Assembly: GCA_000827265.1 (NCBI GenBank)
Contig: KN834795.1
Location: 365,681-407,089 of the forward strand
Length of the DNA stretch: 41,409 nucleotides
Reading direction: 5' to 3'
Source: Collybiopsis luxurians FD-317 M1
Lineage: Eukaryota > Basidiomycota > Agaricomycetes > Agaricales > Omphalotaceae
Shown here one piece after another: positions 1 through 10,114 of the stretch. Each line of letters begins with the position of its first letter. The stretch's first letter is position 1. A program made the translations under genes and the position numbers. Below the pieces are notes generated by a model that was not told where the DNA came from, did no database searches, and was given only the letters and a program-made list of their open reading frames with translations.

Positions 1-31
1 CCTCCGGATTCCTCCAAGCCACCTCTGGGTC

Positions 32-226
32 TCAGACATCCTTGTGGTTAGGAGTTATGCAATCCCACATATTGGCTTGACCTTCTATTAGCAGCAGATT
101 GAGGGCACCCAGCATCTTGATGTAGGGATACTTTTCCTCAGCTTGAATTCTGGCCATTTCCAGGCAAGAATATTGTATAGGGTCAATGCTCTTCAAAAAT
201 GGGTTGATGCTTTCAGCATGTATCAC
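32..226 (-). pseudogene. Unassigned coding-like fragment
   Basis: A 64-codon minus-strand reading frame with ordinary amino-acid composition and no low complexity, ending in ITPNHKDV. I do not recognise the family. It starts close to the left window edge and has no visible partner exons upstream at 227-310, which is AT-rich. It could be the tail of a decayed gene or a chance frame. The 12-mer CCTCCGGATTCC occurs at 1-12 and again at 270-281, so the fragment lies between two direct copies of that word; this may be an insertion footprint, but no element ends are convincing. Confidence 0.25.
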
Positions 227-239
227 TTTTCTTCATCTT

Positions 240-754
240 ATCTTATCTCCACTTACATAACTTACATAACCTCCGGATTCCCAGAGCTTACATAATCCAA
301 GGGGCACTATATGATGAGAGTAGTTGATTGTAGCACCTCTTCTATCTATCTTCCTTTTTCTTCCTTTCCACTTATCAAACTGTTTTCACTTATGCACCAC
401 ATACAACAGGTTACAATCATTCACCACCATATGCATTCCTCCTGCCCACTAGCCACATCACCTACAACTCATACACTTACATCATTCCATACACTTCTGC
501 CACCTTCTGTAACCTTCCAGAGCTCTGTAGTCAATAGTATAAGTAGTGTACACTTGTAGAGTATTCCTTAGCTTCAATCTCTCTATTCTCCTGTACTCTC
601 TCTTGCTCAATATAACTCTCTTCACTTATTCTTGACATGACACCTGACTAAGACAGTATTATTGAGGGGCTTTGCTGCTATAGCTCAATAATCAAAGTAC
701 AGTTGCTGACAGAAGATTGAAGCTTACAGTCCATTTCGAGATGCAAATCTCCAT
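240..754. other. AT/CT-rich stretch without a recognisable gene
   Basis: Pyrimidine-rich plus-strand sequence. The only long frame (311-559) is serine/histidine-rich low complexity and is not a credible protein. A short direct repeat of CTTACATAA occurs near 253-269. Nothing else is supported. Confidence 0.5.
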
Positions 755-1639
755 CATCAGGAAAAATGCCCTATAGCCTAGGCACACATGGGCTGTCCTC
801 AGGCTGTTTAAGGCTTCTCAGGAGACCTAGGCTACATAAGGTGCCCAGGGTGCCAGAGGACACCCCCATAATCCTGTGGAACTTGAGGATCCCTGAAGTT
901 CCCTCAGGATCCCTGGGGATCTTTGAGGTGTCCTCAGGCTTCAACATATGAATGGGAAATAATAAAATATACTTTCATCTGTTCTTCTACTTACTCTACT
1001 CTATATATTCTACTTTTGTACTGCTTCTTATGTACTTTAGTATTGTACTTGTAATGATACATTGTTCCCTATTACTTCAAGTTTCATACTCAGTTATCAC
1101 ACTTTAAGTACAGTCCAATATATTAATGTAAGCTTTGCATTGACTTAGCATACTCCAGAACAGTATATTTGCATAGTAAAAAGTCTATACATATGTACAT
1201 AGTATATATACAATAGGTTATAATAATATTGTGCATATTTTGACCATGGGAAAATGATTTTGATTGTAGCTCATCATGTGATTTATGGAAAAAGTGAAAA
1301 CCTCTGCATAATTCTAATCAAATAAATGTTCTGCTTGTGTATTTACATATGAATAATACATAACTAAATATTTACAATATAATTTTGTATGATTTGTAGC
1401 ATTTAAAATATTTTAGGTTCTGGGATCCTCTGGGATCCTCAGGGAGCCCTCAGGGACCCTCAGGCCACTTTCAGATATCTTCCAGGGCACCTAGGAATTG
1501 GGCTAAAACCTGGGAAGCCCAAGTATCCTAAGCAACTTGGACTGCCTGAGAGTGCCTGAAGGTTCCTAGGATTTGGCCAATTTCCTGGGTGCTCTCAGGC
1601 TTCCTGTATTCACCTAGGCTTTAGGTACTTTTCCTGATG
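755..1639. mobile_element. MITE-like element 1, CATCAGG...CCTGATG ends
   Basis: The left end CATCAGGAAAAATGCCC (755) and the right end, which finishes TACTTTTCCTGATG (1639), form short terminal inverted repeats. Both flanks are rich in CCTCAGG, GGATCC and CCTAGG-type words. A second copy with the same terminal words lies at 26872-27086, so this is a repeat family. The middle (about 945-1418) is AT-rich and unlike the GC-richer ends, as if another sequence had been inserted. There is no coding capacity. Target duplication cannot be resolved because AT lies inside the palindromic end. Confidence 0.6.
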
Positions 1640-2010
1640 ATGCTTCAATACAGACCATCAAAGTCAGCAACTGATGGATGTGATTCACAACCAATAAGTA
1701 CTCTAGGAACCAGGAATAAAGGTGAGCAGTTGGGCCTGAATTTCCTGTACAGCATACACAGTGTACACTGCTAACTGACTCTACTCAGCAAGGAGTGTTT
1801 AAAGAGCATTATGATTGATGGGCTTCCATCAAAGTTATATATTGAATATCAAGTTTTGGTCCTTCAGTTCCCTTCCCTTCACCCTCAAAGGTCAAACATG
1901 GTATCTCAGCCCTGCAGTGCACAGGAAACTGATCCCTTGCAACTAAACTCTGTGGCTCTCAACTCACCTCCAGAGCTGCCAAATTATCAACCAAGCCTTC
2001 CTTCTCCTCC
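1640..2010. other. Region upstream of the hydrolase relic
   Basis: No gene recognised. A 67-codon plus frame at 1811-2014 is proline/serine-rich and probably spurious. It may include the original promoter of the hydrolase gene that follows, but no clear TATA element is seen. Confidence 0.3.
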
Positions 2011-3513
2011 ATGATAATCCTTATGGCACAAGACACAACTGTATCCTATACATTGTCTGCTCAAATCATTGATGCCGCTCCATTCAAAACATGCCTCAAA
2101 TTCAAACCCCTTGAGGAAGAATCTGTGGTATCTTATGCGGAAATGAAGAAGCTAGATCCAAAAGCAAGGCAAAAGATGGCTAAGAGATTGTAGGGAAGAT
2201 GTGGGAGTGGTAGATACAGCTTGACAGGTCTAGGTGTGCAAAGGGAAGGCTGAATGTTCATGAGCAGCTGTTGTAGAACAGTGTGAACCAATCTGTGAAG
2301 AAGGATTTGGACAGCTCACCTAGAGGAGGAAAGGTTTGACCTTAGTGTTTGTACACCCTATTGGATGTAATAAGGAGGTCTGCATTCATATAAGCCTAGT
2401 GTGGTGCACTCAAATATTGTTCCAAATCAGACTTGGGAACCTTTGATATGGAGTCTACTTAAATTGCCAGCTGTCAGGAAGTTGAAGAAATATGGGCATG
2501 GGAAGCTGTTGATACTGAAGACTTGGCACTCTTGGATGAAGGAAAGCTTAATCAAATGTGTAAGCTCTGCATAACCAAGGTCCCACTTTGCTTTCCCCAA
2601 ATTTAACTTTCTTCTTCCTTCCCATTGGCAGACTGGTACAACAGTGCCAGAAACTTTCTTCATTTCCTCCTCCATTACCTTCTGTCCTAAGTCACATCTG
2701 ATACCCTACCAACACATCTACCTCATGTATCTGCAACTGAATTCCAATGGCAGATAGACCAAGGTTTTTCAGATTGATGAATTGTTGCAATCGGACACTC
2801 TTTCGGTGGAAACATCTGTGCTCAATTGTGTTATATGTATCCAAGACTATTTTCCACCTTGGTACTAGCAGATCCAGGTATTGTGAAATGGAACCATCCT
2901 ACATTGAAGTGTACACTCACATTCCTGGTGCAATTCAGATTCAGTTGAATCAACTCTTGGAAATCAAGGTGCATCTGACATAAATAAAACCAACTTTCTT
3001 CCAGTTAATATCATGTCCCCATTCACTCATCTGCACACACACATACTGTACATCAGAGAAGAAGCTTTCAAATTCCTCAAAAAATCACCCTTCTTTGCTC
3101 TGTGGCATCCTGATGCATTCAAAATTTACATTGAATCTGGCCTCCACTCTGACCCTCAATCTGGTGAGGTCTGCTTGACAATGCATTCTATATACAAAGC
3201 TCTGGTGAATATCAATGCAAAGGAGACAAGCAAGGATATGTATGAGAAGCTGCCGAGCTTGGATGGGAGGGTTTATACCAAGTGGGTGATGCCTGACCCA
3301 AAAAAGGAGGGGGGTGAGTATGAATAGTTTGGTTTGTTGGTTGTCAATCCAGATGCAATCTCATTTCCCTTCTTCTGTTTGTGCAGTATTGGCAGTATTC
3401 CTGAGCTATCTGCAGAGCTGGTGAAACAGTGACTGGGATACACATCAAGTATCAACCTACTGGATGCAGCACATATGATTCCTATGGAAAAGCCTGATGA
3501 AATGGGTGAGTAG
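2011..3513 (+). pseudogene. Decayed alpha/beta-hydrolase gene
   Basis: The pieces align with the layout of fungal alpha/beta-hydrolase-fold enzymes. An N-terminal segment begins with ATG at 2023. A spacer segment reads EIWAWEAVDTEDLALLDEG near 2490-2540. The nucleophile elbow IVAIGHSFGG lies at about 2784-2815, followed by YPRLFSTLVLADPGI. A lid/C-terminal segment covers 3013-3318. The catalytic-histidine region AAHMIPMEKPDE is near 3460-3500, after a GT-AG intron that starts just after 3312 and ends near 3387. The elbow is preceded by two adjacent TGA codons that would be CGA CGA (Arg-Arg) before CpG decay; further stops and frame changes occur. Family members hydrolyse esters, epoxides or similar bonds; the substrate is unknown. 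The break pattern says inactive. Confidence 0.7.
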
Positions 3514-4476
3514 CATGGATCCTGCTTTCAAGGGAAGCCAACTCAGAATACTCATTTTGAATACTCACCAGCATGCGAGATCACTGATACTATACAAGTC
3601 ACCTTTGGTACACCAGCTAGGATGTAATGTGAATAGGATTGAGTCATTATAGGGAACTAAATGAAATCTCATCCTCAGTATGCATTGGTGGTCTTTGTGT
3701 TTTTGTATACTTTTTGTAATCCAGGTGCAGTTAATGTATTCCTAAGGGTGAAAACATTATTGTGTAAAGCTAAGCTCCAGAGATGTGAGCACTTTGGCTT
3801 GAAAAATGGAAGATGCAGTCTAATTTTGACAGAGGGGGCAGGACGAATACAGGAAGTACCTCAAATATCCATCAACTATTCACTCTGGAGTGTGATTTTA
3901 GTTACACAACTGGAATATGTCTGCTTCTTCAGGGTTTATTGTGTTACAAAGTATATTAAAGTCCTAAACCCCGGAACCCTCAATCCCAATAGACAGAACA
4001 ATGAGAAAAAAAATTGTCATCCGCCTTTGCCCTCACCTGGCATAACCAGTACATACTGTTATGTCAAAGGTGACATTTTGTGCTAATGGCCTGAACAGTG
4101 CTCCAGAGGGTGCCAATTTTTCTACTAGACTGACTAGCTGACATAAGGCATATACCTTATTCTGCCCAACCACATCAGTCATCTCCAAAGGGACACTGTC
4201 AAGAACATACCAAAATTGATGGAATCTGACTGGCTATAACCCCATATCTGTTCCGCAACAAATGTGTCACAAGTGCATATCCAGACTTGACTTCAGTGGA
4301 AGTGCTTGGTTTTCTGTCAGCATGCACAGTGGTGTTGTTGAAACTTGGATGTGACAAATAGGTTGAAGTGAAGCACAGAATTATTGGATTAGCTAGATGG
4401 TACGAAGAGTCACATGAGAAAAGGCATTCAATTACATGAATGCTGAATACAGTGAATGTTGGGGGTATATAACTGA
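3514..4476. other. No recognisable gene
   Basis: A 141-codon plus frame at 3661-4086 has no motif I recognise and mixed low-complexity composition; I treat it as unproven. The rest is AT-rich with no RNA gene or repeat end seen before the inverted-repeat terminus at 4477. Confidence 0.4.
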
Positions 4477-5266
4477 CAGCATATTGATCAAAGTAACCCT
4501 GCCAGCAGTTGAAAAGAGGTCAGCGGGTGGGTGAAAATGGGTCAGCGGGCTGTACCATGATGAGCTAAGGTTTTTTGTAATTATGGGATATAGAATACGA
4601 TACATTGAATAGAAAGTTCATATTGCATGAATACTGTCTGTCACCTAAATTGAAGGAATGGTAAACATTAACTATAGTACTGCCATGGTAAGTAGCGGGT
4701 ACCCTCTATTGAGGGAATGGTGAATACTCACTATTAAACACTGCTATAGTGGGAATCCACCACTCCTTCCATAGAGGTAATGGTGAATATTAACTGTAAT
4801 ACTGTTATCAAGTGGGGATCCACCACACCTTCCATGGAGGTGATGGTGAATATTCACTCTGGTACTGCTATAGTGGGAATCTACCATATCCTTCATGGAA
4901 GTAATGGTGAATATTCACTGCAAGTAGTAATGCTACAGTGAGGATCCACCACATCATGGAGGTAATGGAGAATATTCACTCTAGTACTGCTGTAGTGAGG
5001 ATCTGCCATACCCGTTATGGAGGTAAATTCACTGTGGTATTGCTATAGTGAGAATCCACCATACCCTTCATGGAGGTAATGGTGAATATTCACTGTAAGT
5101 AGTAATGCTATATTGAAAATCCACCACACCTTCCATGAAGATAATGGTGAATATTCACTGTAGTGCTGCAGTCTGCTATAGTGGGAATCCACCATACTCT
5201 CCACAGAGGTAATGGTGGATATTCACTGTAATACTGCTACAGTGGGGATCCACCATACCCTCCATG
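4477..5266. repeat. Left arm of a DNA-transposon-like element: terminus plus tandem array
   Basis: The outer part (4477 to about 4700) begins CAGCATATTGATCA and is matched, reverse-complemented, at 14161-14375. Inward from about 4690 lie roughly nine units of about 64 bp, each containing a CCATGGAGGTAATGG-type block, the perfect palindrome GTGAATATTCAC, and a CTGCTATAGTGGGGATCC-type block. The same units occur reverse-complemented at 7321-7825. Flanking TGA at 4474-4476 and 14376-14378 could be a 3-bp target duplication. Subterminal repeat clusters of this type serve as transposase-binding sites in CACTA-type elements; applying that here is inference. No transposase is present, so the element is non-autonomous. 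Confidence 0.65.
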
Positions 5267-5538
5267 TATTGTGATCCAATGCTTTGACCAGAACTAGCAA
5301 CTCCAGTATGAAGCTTAGTAATATTTATTTATAGATTACTCAGATAATTACTGCGGCATTAGTGATACATGGAATGTAGTAGAGCTGTTACTTACCTTGT
5401 AGATACTTCTACAATACCTACTGTAGAGTATAAAAGGCCTACTCTGAAGGCTAACAACAATAGACAATTACTTATCTTATCATCACCATTCTGAGCCTAA
5501 CAGCTCAGAGGCACCACTGCGCACCCTAATCCACAATA
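5267..5538. mobile_element. Solo LTR with 5-bp TSD (CCATG)
   Basis: The insertion interrupts one unit of the tandem array. The 5 bp CCATG at 5262-5266 is repeated at 5539-5543, and the array resumes immediately after it. The ends TATTGTG and CACAATA are perfect 7-bp inverted repeats. A TATA box (TATAAAA, about 5429-5435) sits mid-element, as expected of an LTR promoter. There is no internal retroelement sequence, so it most likely arose by LTR-LTR recombination. The ends differ from the usual TG...CA; an alternative TG...CA reading two bases outward loses the duplication. Confidence 0.65.
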
Positions 5539-7320
5539 CCATGGAGATAATGGTGAATATTCACTGTAATACTGCTATAGTGGGGATTCCCCATACTTTC
5601 TATGGAGGCATCAGCTCAGAACTCTCACGCCACTACACCACAATATCAAAAAAGAATCTACACAGTCCTATTGTCAGCAATAGAAGCCTGATATGATAAG
5701 GGTATCAGGAATAGCAAACCACATCCATGTCTTCAGAATGCACCCATACCTCCCAACCTAACACTGAAGATTTGCAGTGTTTCAAAACATCAGCAAGGTA
5801 TCAGTATGCAAGGAGTTGCAGTTGAGTGGTCAACAGCATTGATAGTGTTCATTTGACTGAATGCATATTAGAAATTACTTGTACCCTTATTTCAAATTAG
5901 ATTTGGTATAGGTAGTCTTTCTTGCCAATCAATATACTAGTACAGATGTTGATAATCCAGGGCCCTGGCCAGTGGGTAATCAAATCTGTACTTTAATAGG
6001 TTTAAATGGATAAAAAAAAAATGATTACTTATTCATATGACTTATTTTGCTGATTTACAGAACATTCTTACTCAAATAGTCTTCATCACCTACCATGAAT
6101 ATATTGACAATGTGTTGGTAATGAAGAGGATTGTAACTTGCTGTCAAGCAGGCAAAAGCATAGGTCCACATACTCAATTAGTATTCTCATTCAATTGCAC
6201 CAACATCTAAGAAGTCATTGTTGTGCACTATGATGTTTTAGGCAAAAAGATATTGAACAGTTGCTGGTTCAGTTGGCAATAAGTGGGCAACAAGTTGGCA
6301 ACCAGTTAGCAACATATTGGTGACTGGTTGGTGACCAGTTGGTGACAGTTAGCGACATGTTGGCAACAAGTTTGCAACAGCAACACTGATGGGTGCCAAA
6401 GATGAGTGGGAAAAAGTCTGACTCTCAGTACATCTTATTGAGGGAAATACATAGTACAAATTGTCCATGCCATCTGGATTTTTTTTTGCTCAAATAAGAA
6501 GATTCAGAGCCATCTTTGTGTCCTGCTATGGATGTGTTAGCAAAAGCTTCCGACACCAACTCTGTATTAATTACAAAACTCTTGCTATAGCAAGATATTA
6601 CTTGTTAATTATTTTTTGCTATTCAAAACCCTTTGTTATTATTCCCTTGTTGTTATTAACCTAGTTTGTAGATACTGTATATAGATCTGAGTGTGCTCCA
6701 CAGACTGACACATTCACCTATATTTGCTGACAACCTCAATCACTTTCATATAATGTTCATGCTTACCCTTCACTTCAAGCTCATATATTTTAGACAATGC
6801 TGTTCAATTGATTCTAAGTTGCAGTTAGCTTCTCAAACTCCCCTTGTGAAAGTGTTACCAGCTTTTAGTCACTTGTCTGCAGCTAATTGAGTGTGTGTAA
6901 CTCAAAAAGCCTGACCATTTACTTGAAATTTTGGCAATGTATTGTTTGAAAATGCCTTTACTAGCTTTGCAAGAGAGGGCTCTGGTTCGAACTCACTTGA
7001 TGTACAGTTGGTCAAATTTATCCACAGCTCATTTTAATTTCAATGCAATCTCATCAATTTGGTAATGTGGTGCTATTAAAGTGTTACTTTGGGTGCATAG
7101 TGGAACATGAAATCTTTTGAACCTTTTAGCTGCAAGTTGATTAAACCAACAAAATTGCATCATCTCAAGTACAATATGTAGTTCTATTTATGCAAATCAA
7201 TTCATAAAGTGGGGCTGACCATCCATGACCCTTTTGTGGTCCCAGAAAATTTGTAGTATCAATTGATGGGATCTGATTGGATCTGAAATCCTAATATTGA
7301 CAAGGTGCAGGCAGGGTAAG
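5539..7320. other. Internal spacer of the inverted-array element
   Basis: After one more array unit (5539-5611) this stretch has no credible gene. The short frames at 6461-6664 and 6693-6890 are AT-driven. No transposase motif is seen. It contains a degenerate decamer repeat near 6262-6378 (separate entry) and an isolated GGTTCGAACTC near 6981-6995 that resembles a tRNA B box but lacks a matching A box and cloverleaf. Confidence 0.5.
6262..6378. repeat. Degenerate AGTTGGCAAC-type decamer repeat
   Basis: About ten loosely spaced copies of a decamer near AGTTGGCAAC / AGTTGGTGAC follow one another, for example CAGTTGGCAA, AAGTTGGCAAC, CAGTTAGCAAC, CTGGTTGGTGAC and CAGTTGGTGAC. Units differ mostly at CA versus TG, as if CpG sites had decayed in different directions. 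Function unknown. Confidence 0.5.
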
Positions 7321-7825
7321 CAATCCCCACTATAGCAGTACTACAGTGAATATTCACCATTAACTCCATGGAAGGTGTGGTGGGACCTCACTATAGACCA
7401 CAGTGAATATTCTCTATGACCTCCATGAAAGGTGTGGTGGATCCTCACTTATAGCATTACTACTTGCCATGAATATTTACTACTATCTCCATGAAGGGTT
7501 TGGTAAATTCCCACCATAGCAGTACCACAGTGAATATTCACCATCACCTCCATGAAGGGTATGGTAAATTCCCACCATAGCAATACCACAGTGAATGTTC
7601 ACCATTACCTCCATGAAGGGTATGGTAAATTCCCACTATAACAGTACTACAGTGAATATTCACCATTACCTCCATTGAAGGGGTGGTGAATCCTCACTAT
7701 AGCAGTACCACAGTGAATATTCACCATTACCTCCATGGAAGGGGTGGTGAATCCCCACTATAGCAGTATTTCAGTGAATATTCACCATTACCTTTATGGA
7801 TGGTGTGGTGAATTCCCACTATAGC
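7321..7825. repeat. Right inner arm: inverted tandem array
   Basis: About eight units that are the reverse complement of the left array, reading CACTATAGCAGTACTACAG, then TGAATATTCACCATTACCT, then CCATGGAAGG, each about 60 bp. The array is cut by the 5' LTR at 7826 and its outer continuation reappears after the retroelement at 14161. Adjacent units are very similar, consistent with unequal exchange. Confidence 0.7.
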
Positions 7826-8449
7826 TGTTGTGACACTGGTACTTATATCATTTTCTCACCCCTATTTTTCACTTTCTTCACACACTTGTTCACATGATTG
7901 CATTTATGACACACCATCATTCCATTCCGATATTCCAATACTTCTTTGATACATTACACTTCCATCTTCTTTCCACATGATTCCACTGCCTCTCTTTCTA
8001 TTCACTTTATCATCCTCTTGCTTCTTGCTGAGACAATTCCTAATCCTTACTATTATGATTACTAATCCCTTTCTTGCACTGTCACCCTTTCATTGTTCTT
8101 TCATGTATGACCACATGTATCTTCACTTCCTTCTTCTCATGCTGTCACTTTTATTATTCTTTCCTTTCTATTCTCCAACTTGTATAAATAGGACTGTAGA
8201 TAGCTCCTAGTTCCCCATCTCAACCTCTTGGTCTTTGGGAACTAGGTATGTGTTTGCATCTTTGCTCACACTCAATATTGACTTGGTCTTTGGGAACTAG
8301 CTTGATATCCTTTGATCATTGTGATTGGCCCTCTGAGCTATCACCATTGTTGAGATCCCTTATTCTTTTATCTTGTGCTTGACACTTGCTCTGTGCTAGT
8401 GCCTGTGCTTCAAATCTGTGCCACTGCCTTGTCTCCTGTCTCTGTGACA
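7826..8449 (+). mobile_element. 5' LTR of Gypsy element 1
   Basis: Begins TGTTGTGACACTGG at 7826 and ends TCTGTGACA at 8449 (TG...CA), about 624 bp. The first 256 bp recur at 13904-14159, directly after a polypurine tract. A TATA box TATAAATA lies at 8183-8190. The sequence after it (TTAGGTCGAGATCTC) occupies the primer-binding-site position, but I cannot assign a tRNA. The 3' boundary is inferred from the terminal dinucleotide because the 3' LTR is truncated. Confidence 0.7.
8183..8246 (+). promoter_or_regulatory. LTR TATA box and start-proximal hairpin
   Basis: TATAAATA (8183-8190) is followed by a 10-bp inverted repeat CCTAGTTCCC (8206-8215) / GGGAACTAGG (8237-8246). This is about where transcription would begin, so the hairpin would lie at the 5' end of the R region of the RNA. 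The 19-mer CTTGGTCTTTGGGAACTAG at 8227 recurs at 8282. A role in RNA processing, dimerisation or packaging is inference. Confidence 0.5.
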
Positions 8450-8756
8450 TTAGGTCGAGATCTCATACTCATACCATCAGCTCTCTCACTGATCCTATGA
8501 GGAGTGGACATTGGACCCACCTGATCCTCTACCCCTAGTCACCATCACATCTTACAGAGCCACCTTTGACTGCTCTGCACTCTACCATGCATTTGACACC
8601 CAAAGCAACTGTGATGTACACTGAATTGTACCATCCAACCAAGCTGAACCAGGATATTGGGCTGACTGTGATGAGAACCTGTGCCTTAACCACTACCTAC
8701 TCAGCATATCGATACCAGAAAACATTTCTGAAAATGGAAGATTCATATGCATCCCT

Positions 8757-10114
8757 GTGATCACTCCATCTGCATCCCAAGTTGCATCCCAAGTGCCATC
8801 TAGAGTACCATCCAGGGTAAGACAGAGTTCAAACCCTACTAGTGCCAGAGCATCCCCTGCATATATACCTGCCACTCTTTCTTTTGCTGAACAAGAATCT
8901 GCTCACGAATTCAAAGCTGAATCCAATCACATTGAAACAGATTCCCCCAAAACTGAAATGTCCAACATAACTCTTGCCAATCTCACTAAAGCCATAAAGG
9001 ATCTGGCCGATAGCCAGAACACCCTCAAAAACATTGTCACTGACATGGCTCACCATTCCAATTCCAATAAAGGAGTCAGCAAACCTCAGAACTATGATGG
9101 GAAATGCAGCAATGATGCCTGATGCTTCTTAGCTGCCTTTGAACTATGGGCTCAAGGGATTCCTGCATTAGCACCTGGCAATGTCAACACTATCATGGCT
9201 GCCATATCCTTCCTCAAAGGAGATGCTGCCATTTGGGCTACCCCCATTGCAGAAAACATCACTCAGGTCAACTCCCAGACCCAGGGAGTCATCCTCACCT
9301 ATGCTGACTGGAATGCATTCAAAGTGGCATTCAAGGCTCGCTTTGAAACTGCAGACGCTGTAGTGGATGGCAAGAAAAGTTTGAAACACCTATGGCAAGG
9401 AAGGAACACTGTTGCCCACTATGCCGCCACCTTTAAACAGCATGCCTCTCACACTTGCTATTCCAATGAGGACCTTTGAGACTGTTTCTATGAACACCTT
9501 GCAGATTGAATCAAGGATGCTCTGGTAGCATCCCAAGCCAACACCAATTTGCTGAAGGACCTCATTGACGAAGCCATCCACATTAACAACCAACAGGTCT
9601 CCTGTGCCAGGGAAAAAGGGAAGTTCATTGTAAATACCCCCACTAGCACTGCCTTCAACCCAGCTCCATTTGTTGCCCCTACCAGAGACCCCAATGCCAT
9701 GGAAGTTGATGCAACCACCACATGTTGCACTGCTGAAGAGTATTGCAGCTTCATGGCTGGGAAGTGCTACAGTTGCAGATCCAGAGCTCATTGCAAGGCT
9801 GATGGACACCACAAGTGAGATGTCTGCAATCACTGCAGACTCATGGGACATTTGGCTAACATCTGTTGTTGTAAGTTCATGGGTATTAAAGGACAAGGAA
9901 CATTCAGCACTGCTGCAGCCACCTCCATCACCCCAGAACTGTCCACTTCTATCATTGCTGCTGCCACCTATGCGCCTCCTCCTTCCACTGCTGATTTTGC
10001 CCAAATTCTCCAACAATTAAATACCAATCAACAAGCGCTAGCTGCTCAAATTGCTGAACTCTGCCAGAATTTTTTAAGTGGGAACTTGCCACAGCTGCCG
10101 CCTGGTTCCCCCAA
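8757..10114 (+). pseudogene. Gag of Gypsy element 1, broken by stops
   Basis: One reading frame continues across in-frame TGA codons (including 9120, 9477, 9507 and 9816) and gives a nucleocapsid-type Gag. An Ala/Ser/Pro-rich N-terminus is followed by a capsid-like segment around 9060-9480 (KPQNYDGK..., then FLKGDAAIWATPI and YAATFKQHA). A CCHC zinc knuckle of form C-x2-C-x4-H-x4-C (CNHCRLMGHLANIC) lies near 9829-9870, and a second cysteine cluster precedes it. Gag coats the element RNA in the particle. Each stop fits CGA to TGA. Pol lies in another frame, so the intact element presumably used frameshifting or separate translation. Confidence 0.8.

Noticed and set aside
3661..4086. 141-codon plus ORF as a gene
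   Set aside because: No motif, no partner exons, mixed low-complexity composition; cannot be told from chance.
6975..7005. tRNA gene from GGTTCGAACTC
   Set aside because: No A box at the right distance and no cloverleaf could be drawn.
4700..7825. CRISPR array
   Set aside because: Regular units of about 64 bp without unique spacers, in a fungal-type sequence with no cas genes; it is a tandem array in inverted orientation.
9390..10016. 208-codon minus-strand ORF opposite Gag of Gypsy element 1
   Set aside because: Lies wholly opposite a recognised Gag frame with a zinc knuckle; it is open only because the complement of TGA-rich Gag has few stops. No start context, no introns, no motif.
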